Positions 30,407 to 35,604 of a DNA stretch of 35,604 nucleotides are shown here, in pieces. A program made the position numbers and the translations under genes. This DNA is from a virus. Under the pieces are notes generated by a model that saw nothing but the letters and a program-made list of their open reading frames with translations, did not search any database and was not told the DNA's origin. The stretch spans positions 1-35,604 of IMG/VR virus record IMGVR_UViG_3300028840_001695. One strand, 5' to 3'. Positions within the stretch are counted from its first letter, which is position 1. The number at the start of each line of letters is the position of its first letter.

Positions 30407-31543
30407 CTAGACCTCCGGTGAGGGTTCCGTGAACAGCCCCCGAATCCCGCTCGCGAGGCCGTAAGGATCGTCGGGCTCGAGCCCCTCAGAGCGGGCATGA
30501 TCCGCGCTCGAGTCGAGCTGAACGTCGATCCCTCGCGATCTCAGAACGGAAGAGACGGTCTCACGCGCGCTCGGCCTCTCGGGGGCTTCCGGGGCCGGCG
30601 TCTCGTCGCCCGTCGGCGACGGCGTGAGCTCGTCGATACGCTGCTCGAGCGCGTCGACGCGCGCTTCGAGCTCGTCGGTTCGATAGGTGATTCTCAGAAC
30701 GGCGTCGACGCTCTCGCGCGTCGGGCCGTCGACGTTCTCGGCGAGCCGCTCGAGATCGCCCCGAGAGATGATCCCTCGCGCGATGCCGCTGAGCGAGCTC
30801 GTGATCAGCGCGCCGGCATCGGCCGGCACCGGCACGGCCGAGACCTCGAGCAGCTCGGCCGACGTGATCACGATCCCCCACTGCTCGAGGCCGAGCTTCT
30901 TCTTCTCGTCGGCATCCGGGTTCTCGTAGGCCCGGATCAGGAAGCCGACCGACACGGCATGCATGAAGCCGTGCGCGTAGAGCCGGAAGACCGTCTCGGC
31001 GAAATCGTAGGCTTCCGCGTAGCCGGCGAACTGAACGACGATCTCGAGCCGCGGGTTCTTCTCGGCCTTGCCGGTGAAGAGCTCCGTCTCGACGATTCGG
31101 CCGATCGGGGGCGTGCCGTAGGAATGGGCCCAGAGAAAGACCGGGTTCCGCTCGAGCTGCTCGAGCACCCAACCGTCGGCGCGCACGATATCGCCGTCGC
31201 GGGCGACGTCTTCCGTGCTGGCGACGAAGCGCACCGTTCGCGCGTTCTCGTCGACGGCCCGAACGCTCACGCCGACCGTCGCCCGGATGCTCCGGCCGAT
31301 CACGGCGTCGTCGCTCAGCTCGCGGTCGGGGCCCGGAAGCGCGAGCTCGTTCGCGAGCTGGCTCTCGAGCTGGCCCGGATTGAGCTCGAGCCCCTCGAGC
31401 ACGTCGGGCCCGAGCCGGAACCCGCGCCCCCGAATCGCGTTCAGCGGAACGATAGTCTCGGGGTGCTCGCCGACGATTGAGACCGCTCCGCGCGGAACAA
31501 TCCCGCCCTTCCGGGCGATCGCTTCGCGTGCTCTCTTGCTCAT
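30407..31543 (-). CDS. Prohead protease with N-terminal extension
   Basis: This is a 378-residue protein from ATG 31541-31543. The protease core, about residues 85-260, includes FLWAHSYGTPPIG (His140), FMHAVSVGFLIRA (Ser198) and ELLEVSAVPVPAD (Glu233), the expected His-Ser-acidic set of HK97 (U35) proteases. The C-terminal 110 residues are acidic and helical. Residues 1-85 form an unusual extension with GAVSIVGEHPETIVPLNAIR, which recalls the GPELVIPL tail of tape measures. It would mature the capsid by cutting the delta domain. Confidence 0.8.
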   Translation of the reverse strand: MSKRAREAIARKGGIVPRGAVSIVGEHPETIVPLNAIRGRGFRLGPDVLEGLELNPGQLESQLANELALPGPDRELSDDAVIGRSIRATVGVSVRAVDENARTVRFVASTEDVARDGDIVRADGWVLEQLERNPVFLWAHSYGTPPIGRIVETELFTGKAEKNPRLEIVVQFAGYAEAYDFAETVFRLYAHGFMHAVSVGFLIRAYENPDADEKKKLGLEQWGIVITSAELLEVSAVPVPADAGALITSSLSGIARGIISRGDLERLAENVDGPTRESVDAVLRITYRTDELEARVDALEQRIDELTPSPTGDETPAPEAPERPSARETVSSVLRSRGIDVQLDSSADHARSEGLEPDDPYGLASGIRGLFTEPSPEV

Positions 31544-31550
31544 GGTTTCC

Positions 31551-33977
31551 TCATTCCGGCAGCGAGTCGCACCGGCAATTGCAGACCTCGCTCGCCTTGC
31601 CGGGGGCAGAGTCGAGGGGATACCGAAGCCCGTTCGCGAACTTCCCGCCGACGGGAATGCTGATCCCGTCGAGAACGTAGTGATTCCGGCTCTCGCCGGG
31701 CTTCCCGCTGCTCACGAATTCGTCGCCGGCCGTGAGCCATGAATGATTCTCGACGCCTTCGAGGCCGTAGGCTTCGGCCTTCGCCCCGACGGCTGCCATG
31801 CCTGTTTCGGTTCTGGCGATCGTGAGGGAACGACGCTGAGACATCGCGAAGACCGAGCGGATCCGCGTCTGCAGCTCCGCGAGGTTCTCGTTCTGCCCGA
31901 GCCCCGCGAGCAGAGCTCGCCGGATGCCCTTCTGCAGCGTCTCGTTCACGACGATTCGCCGGCCCCCCTGAGCTTCCATGAACTCGAGCATCGCCGGGTG
32001 AGCCGCGCTCGCGACGTTCAGACTGCCCCCGAGCTGCTCGCCGAGACGCTCGAGCGAGGCCTCGACGATCTCGCCGACGATCGGATTCGTCTGATCGAGA
32101 AGGATCTGATCCCATCGCTTCCGCTGCTCGGCGAGCCATTGCTCGACCGCTCCGTCGCTGATCTCGCGCAGAGCTCGAGCCGCCAGATCGTCGACTTCCT
32201 CGGTCCACGGTGCGCGCCCCTCGAGCAGCTCGCGGAGCTCGGGATACGGGCCCGACCGTAGCAGCTCGAGCTCGCGGGCGAGCTGGCCGAGCGAGACGCC
32301 GGCGCGCTGCTCGTCGAGCCTTCGGAGCTCTTCGAGCGTCTCGGCGCGCCGGCCGTAGAAGAACCCCGAGACCTTGCGCTTGAGACGCCGCTCGCCGGGG
32401 CCGTGAACGCCGCGAAGATAGAGCTCGTGCTGCTCGCGTCGAGCCTTGTCGCTGGCGCGCACGGGAAGAGAGAGCGGCGAAGGCGCGGAGATCAGCCGGG
32501 GGAAGGCGCGTTCGTCCTCGCCCTCGCTCGCGCCCTCGCCGTCGGGGTCGGCCTCCGGATCGCCGGGATCCTTCGGCTCGTCGTCGTCTTCGGGGTCTGG
32601 CTCTTCCGGGGGCTTCGGCTCGGTCGGGCCCGTCGCGAAGGGATCGTCGACGGTGAGAAGGTCGAGCCGTTCCCAACCGACGGGAATCAGCGCGACGTCG
32701 CCGCCTTCCTGCTCGTCGTATCCGAGCGAATGCTTCCGGATCACTTCGTTCAGCGGGATTCCGAGGCGCCGGTCGACTTCGGCCGTTCGACGCCGCTCGA
32801 GCGCTTCCTCGCGGAGCGCTTCGACGTCCTCGGTGTTCCATTTGGCCCAGACTGCCCCGCGGGCCCCGGCCCTCGCGAGCGTCTTTCCCGCGCCCCGGTT
32901 CCGGAAGAGCCTGGAATCGAGGGATCGGGCGAAGCGCGTCGCGAGCGGAATCACGGTCTCCCGCCAGAAGAACCGGATCGCCTCGCGGCTCGTCTCACGG
33001 TGAACGTCGGAAACGACCCCCATAAGAAACAGCGGAACGCCGTAGGCTGCCGCGACGGCCTCGCGGCTCCAAACCCGCTGATCCGAAAACTGCATGTCCT
33101 TGTGCGAGACCGTCGTCGGCTTGAACGAGAGGCCCCCCGGCAGGATCGCCGGCCGGCCCCGCTGCCCTTGCGCGCCCCCGAAGCGCTCGCGCCAGTCCTC
33201 GGCGAGAAGGTCGGCCTCTTCCTTCGAGAACGACGTGTTCTCGTCCTTGACCTCGAGCACGCCGTCGGGTTGCCCCCCGTCCTTGAGCATCGTCCGATTG
33301 TGCTCGCCGGCGAGAAGGTCGCTCTCGACCTCGCTCGTCGCGGCTTCGATCGGGGCTTGCCCCCGGCGAGGATTCCACGGGTTCGGAAGCCGGAACTGCA
33401 CGAGCTCGTGCGGAAGCAGCTCTTCGACGACGCCGGAGCCGGCCCGGCTGAAATCCCACGACCGAACGATTCCGTTCGCGCCGACGTTCGACTTGAGGAA
33501 CCGGCCCGAAACGGGCTCAGCCCATCTCGGAACCTCGCTCGGCATGAGATCGCCGCCTGTCCGGCTTCTCAGGATCCAGAAAGCATCGCCGGGCGGCAGC
33601 AGAGCGTAGACGGTCGTGAGAAGCCAGAGATCCGAAGCGTCGAGATCGGGGTGAGGGTTCTCGAATAGCTCGTGCCACGGGCCGTCGGGGGCCGGCGTCT
33701 CGGTCTCGCCCGGAACGCCGGTGAAGAGCTCGAGCGGCATCCGGGTTAGGTTCTCGGCGATCACCGAAATCGCCTTCCAAACCCAGACGTTCTGCACGAA
33801 GGGATTCGTGAGGCGAACGCCGGTGAGCAGGTTCCGGACACGGGGCGAGAGCAGGAAGAACGGATCGAGGTTCTCGGGGCCGGCGCGCTGAGATGTCTCG
33901 CGAGCTCGGGCTCGAGCTCGACGGTTCCGGCGACTCTCACGGAGCTTGTCTTGCAGGCTTGCTCTGGCTCTCAGCAC
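31551..33977 (-). CDS. Portal protein fused to a MuF-like domain
   Basis: From the GTG start 33975-33977 this is 808 residues (GGAG lies eight bases before). The portal part (about 1-445) shows KAISVIAENLTRMPLELFTG, YGVPLFLMGVVSDVHRETSR, and the long AVAAAYGVP helix. An acidic Pro/Glu/Asp linker (about 449-492) follows. The C-terminal MuF-like part has SLTIARTETGMAAVG (about 716), NHYVLDGISIPVGGKF, and CNCRC (about 799-803), matching the R-T-E-T, H...DG and NCRC elements of MuF head-morphogenesis proteins. Portal-MuF fusions are known but less usual than separate genes. The open frame to 34046 (TTG) covers the promoter at 34018-34046 and so is not used here. Confidence 0.85.
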   Translation of the reverse strand: MLRARASLQDKLRESRRNRRARARARETSQRAGPENLDPFFLLSPRVRNLLTGVRLTNPFVQNVWVWKAISVIAENLTRMPLELFTGVPGETETPAPDGPWHELFENPHPDLDASDLWLLTTVYALLPPGDAFWILRSRTGGDLMPSEVPRWAEPVSGRFLKSNVGANGIVRSWDFSRAGSGVVEELLPHELVQFRLPNPWNPRRGQAPIEAATSEVESDLLAGEHNRTMLKDGGQPDGVLEVKDENTSFSKEEADLLAEDWRERFGGAQGQRGRPAILPGGLSFKPTTVSHKDMQFSDQRVWSREAVAAAYGVPLFLMGVVSDVHRETSREAIRFFWRETVIPLATRFARSLDSRLFRNRGAGKTLARAGARGAVWAKWNTEDVEALREEALERRRTAEVDRRLGIPLNEVIRKHSLGYDEQEGGDVALIPVGWERLDLLTVDDPFATGPTEPKPPEEPDPEDDDEPKDPGDPEADPDGEGASEGEDERAFPRLISAPSPLSLPVRASDKARREQHELYLRGVHGPGERRLKRKVSGFFYGRRAETLEELRRLDEQRAGVSLGQLARELELLRSGPYPELRELLEGRAPWTEEVDDLAARALREISDGAVEQWLAEQRKRWDQILLDQTNPIVGEIVEASLERLGEQLGGSLNVASAAHPAMLEFMEAQGGRRIVVNETLQKGIRRALLAGLGQNENLAELQTRIRSVFAMSQRRSLTIARTETGMAAVGAKAEAYGLEGVENHSWLTAGDEFVSSGKPGESRNHYVLDGISIPVGGKFANGLRYPLDSAPGKASEVCNCRCDSLPE

Positions 33978-34017
33978 CCTTTCGCGCTCCGACCCTCGCA
34001 AGATCGGGACGCTCGAC

Positions 34018-34046
34018 CCTATATCATGGGGGCGACACTGAGTCAA
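34018..34046 (-). promoter_or_regulatory. Late promoter of the head and tail operon
   Basis: On the minus strand TTGACT (34041-34046) and TATAGG (34018-34023) are 17 bases apart, the best -35 match found in the window. The predicted start falls near 34011, giving a leader of about 35 bases to the portal GTG. It lies inside the open frame that would otherwise give the portal 23 extra residues. Confidence 0.65.
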
Positions 34047-34067
34047 CCCCCACGATCTAGGGACGGC

Positions 34068-34334
34068 TCAGAGCTCGGGATAGGCGAGGCGTAGCGTCTC
34101 GGTCGCCGTGAGCAGCACGCGGAGCGTCGTCACGGTCTGAACGCGAGCGATCTCGCCGTCCGGTAGACGCACGGTGAACGACGCGACGACGGCCGGTTTC
34201 CCGCCCTGGGTTCCGTCGCGCTTCACGGCGAGCTCGAGATCGCCCCCGTCGCTGAGCGAGCCCGATCCGTGAACCAGCTCGTCGAAGCGATCGTCGCCTT
34301 CCGGCCCCATCGTTACGCGCACCATTTCAGGCAT
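34068..34334 (-). CDS. Hypothetical 88-residue protein
   Basis: I chose ATG 34332-34334 (GGGGGTCGAG before it), which overlaps the upstream stop by eight bases; an ATG at 34347-34349 would add five residues. The protein begins MPEMVRVTMGPEGDDRFDEL and is beta-rich, with VVASFTVRLPDGEIARVQTV. No family is recognised. It is the last gene before the late promoter and is presumably read from the terminase promoter. Confidence 0.6.
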   Translation of the reverse strand: MPEMVRVTMGPEGDDRFDELVHGSGSLSDGGDLELAVKRDGTQGGKPAVVASFTVRLPDGEIARVQTVTTLRVLLTATETLRLAYPEL

Positions 34335-34629
34335 CTCGACCCCCTTCATAGGTGAGCAGCTCGGGCAGGAAGAACCCGAACGCGCTGAATTCCCAGAACT
34401 TCGCGAGCGCTGCCGGCGAGCTCTTGAGCGTCGTCGGGGGCTCGATCAGCGCGCCGGCGACCGGGCGAACCTCGAGCTCGGCCATGAGCCGCGCTCTCAG
34501 GATCTCAGATCGGCTCGCCGGCTCCGGGGCCGGCTCAGGCTCGAGCAGAGTCGCGCCCCACGGGTCGAAACGGAGCGGTCGCCAGACCTCGCCGTCGCCG
34601 CTCCGCGCGTAGCCGTTGCCGGAGCTCAT
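34327..34629 (-). CDS. Hypothetical 100-residue protein
   Basis: I chose ATG 34627-34629, overlapping the upstream stop as ATGA; the longer frame to 34761 is antisense-like. It begins MSSGNGYARSGDGEVWRPLR and includes FDPWGATLLEPEPAPEPASR, then helical EILRARLMAELEVRPVAGAL and a C-terminal KFWEFSAFGFFLPELLTYEG. The aromatic C-terminus is not a convincing membrane helix. Function unknown. Confidence 0.6.
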   Translation of the reverse strand: MSSGNGYARSGDGEVWRPLRFDPWGATLLEPEPAPEPASRSEILRARLMAELEVRPVAGALIEPPTTLKSSPAALAKFWEFSAFGFFLPELLTYEGGRDA

Positions 34630-34898
34630 GCCGGCCCCCGATACCAGAACCGGCGCGGAACCCGCTGCCGCTGGATCGAGCGAAGCGCGGCGACTTGACG
34701 CTTCGTGAAGTCGCTCGCCTGATCGAACCTCCGGACGTGCGCGAGGAACGAGCTTTCCCATTCGTTCAGACCCTCGCCCTTCTCGTCGATCACGAGCACG
34801 AGAGCCCCGCCTTCGGTCGGCCCCATCGGGCGATAGAGCCCGCGTCGCACGCGCTTACAGCGGCAGCCCTCGGGGCAGCTCGGGCCGTGCGAGCTCAT
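34626..34898 (-). CDS. Hypothetical 90-residue protein with N-terminal Cys cluster
   Basis: The protein starts MSSHGPSCPEGCRCKRVRRG, with three Cys within seven residues and then RGLYRPMGPTEGGALVLVID. The rest is helical (EWESSFLAHVRRFDQASDFT; KRQVAALRSIQRQRV). It overlaps the methyltransferase stop as ATGA. The Cys-basic opening resembles small nucleic-acid-binding phage proteins, but no family is recognised. Confidence 0.6.
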   Translation of the reverse strand: MSSHGPSCPEGCRCKRVRRGLYRPMGPTEGGALVLVIDEKGEGLNEWESSFLAHVRRFDQASDFTKRQVAALRSIQRQRVPRRFWYRGPA

Positions 34899-35440
34899 GG
34901 CCGGCCCCGATAGAGAACGACCCCGAGCCCCGCAAGCGGCGAGAGATCAAGGTTCAGCCCGACGAGAATAGAGCCGTGCGAAGCCGCCTCAGATCGGCCA
35001 TTCTCTCTCGGGATCCCGAAGCGTAGCCGAGCGCGAATAAAGAGTGTCGATACACCGGCCTCGATCGCGCGCTGAGTCGCCCGGGTTTCGGTATGGCAGG
35101 GGATCAAGAGCGCGATCTTCCGCGAGCTCTCTTCGATGCAGCGGTCTATCCAGCGAGCCCGAGCTTCGCCATAGGGTGGATTGACAAAGACGGTTCTAGC
35201 CGCCCCCCACGGTTCAGAGCATCCGTCGGCGGGAAGCGAGAAGAACGCTCGCGCCCCCGTCGGATTATCAGGCTCGGTGCAGGGGTCGAGATCGAACCCC
35301 CCGAGCAGCTCACGAAGCGGCTCGAGAAGATAAGCCGGCGTCAATCGCCGCTGCCGGTCGTGATCCTCAGAGCGTCGCCGCGTCTTCGCGCGGCACTCTG
35401 CGAGATCGCGGGGATCCGGATCCTGCTGCTCGACCTTCAC
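34895..35440 (-). CDS. Phage adenine-N6 DNA methyltransferase, 5' end disrupted
   Basis: The native part (to about 35381) has RRLTPAYLLEPLRELLGGFD, then LDPCTEPDNP, and the catalytic motif IV FVNPPYGEARARWIDRCIEE. Further on are KIALLIPCHTETRATQRAIE and STLFIRARLRFGIPREN, as in the phage Dam-type family (pfam05869-like). It transfers a methyl group from S-adenosylmethionine to adenine. The open frame begins at GTG 35438-35440, but its first 19 codons are the 79-bp inverted ATPase fragment, so the genuine start has been lost at the contig junction. It would protect phage DNA from restriction or mark it for packaging; the target sequence is unknown. Confidence 0.75.
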   Translation of the reverse strand: MKVEQQDPDPRDLAECRAKTRRRSEDHDRQRRLTPAYLLEPLRELLGGFDLDPCTEPDNPTGARAFFSLPADGCSEPWGAARTVFVNPPYGEARARWIDRCIEESSRKIALLIPCHTETRATQRAIEAGVSTLFIRARLRFGIPRENGRSEAASHGSILVGLNLDLSPLAGLGVVLYRGRP

Positions 35441-35460
35441 GCGGATCTCGACATGACGAC
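35382..35460 (-). repeat. 79-bp inverted copy of ATPase gene segment at the junction
   Basis: The bases match the reverse complement of 4512-4590 exactly; similarity ends abruptly on both sides. It places a Walker B-encoding piece between the methyltransferase and the coiled-coil gene and breaks both frames. Perfect identity and abrupt ends suggest a chimeric amplification or assembly product rather than an old duplication. Confidence 0.9.
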
Positions 35461-35604
35461 CTCGAGAGCGAGCTCGAGCTCTTCGACGCGCGCCTTGAGC
35501 TCGTCGCGCTCGCGGATCACGCGGGCGAGCGTATCCGCGTAGGATTCCGGCCCGGCGTCGAAGGACTTCACGGCGTCGAGCTGCTCGGCGAGAGCGTGCC
35601 GGAG
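35461..35604. repeat. Terminal direct repeat, right copy
   Basis: This is an identical copy of bases 1-144. It belongs to the coiled-coil gene that begins at 723 and supports joining the window ends into one circle. Confidence 0.95.

Noticed and set aside
1-35604. tRNA genes, integrase, attachment sites and insertion sequences
   Set aside because: I looked for tyrosine or serine recombinase motifs, transposase DDE patterns and cloverleaf-like tracts and found none that could be supported by eye. A tRNA scan would be needed to exclude tRNAs.

Overview
The window reads as an essentially complete genome of a high-GC, siphovirus-like tailed dsDNA phage with an HK97-type head. Every gene I can support lies on the minus strand, so the map reads from right to left. 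The last 144 bases repeat the first 144 exactly, so the contig is circular or terminally redundant (about 35.46 kb unique). Genes are packed with ATGA/GTGA overlaps, and GTG and TTG starts are frequent. No tRNA, CRISPR array, insertion sequence, integrase, repressor, DNA polymerase, replicative helicase or recognisable endolysin was seen. The host cannot be named from sequence alone. The four inferred promoters are sigma70-like and ribosome sites are GGAGG or AAAGGA, so a high-GC bacterium with ordinary housekeeping transcription is likely.

Layout in transcription order. (1) A promoter at 34018-34046 starts the late block: portal-MuF fusion, prohead protease, major capsid protein, connector, head-tail joining and tail-completion proteins, tail tube, frameshifted tail chaperones G/GT, tape measure, distal tail/hub proteins, a repeat-bearing LamG tail protein, and two membrane proteins that may act in lysis. 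It ends at a 12-bp-stem terminator (13512-13544). (2) A promoter at 13437-13465 drives a block of small zinc-ribbon proteins, a DUF932 protein, a large coiled-coil protein, a DnaJ-like zinc finger and an MmcB-like nuclease, ending at a terminator at 8363-8392. (3) A promoter at 8312-8340 drives the replication/recombination block: small proteins, a RecT-like annealing protein with two zinc ribbons, a Rad50-like zinc-hook ATPase, a replication initiator, and two small proteins, ending near 2997-3021. (4) A promoter at 2863-2891 drives terminase small and large subunits, a coiled-coil protein that runs off the left edge and, across the circular junction, an adenine methyltransferase and three small genes leading back to the late promoter.

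The most striking signal is a candidate replication origin inside the initiator gene: six copies of ACCCGA at exact 11-bp intervals (3967-4032), beside a pyrimidine tract. Eleven is not a multiple of three, so the periodicity is selected on DNA and not on protein. The arrangement recalls the origin inside lambda gene O. Also notable are an A AAA AAC frameshift site joining tail chaperone G to a cysteine-rich extension that has no start codon of its own, a startless cysteine-rich frame after the tail tube gene, a holin-like domain fused to a lipoprotein-like segment, and many small cysteine-cluster proteins.

One caution: bases 35382-35460 are a 79-bp inverted copy of 4512-4590 placed exactly at the circular junction. 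It truncates the methyltransferase and the coiled-coil gene and looks like a chimeric join.
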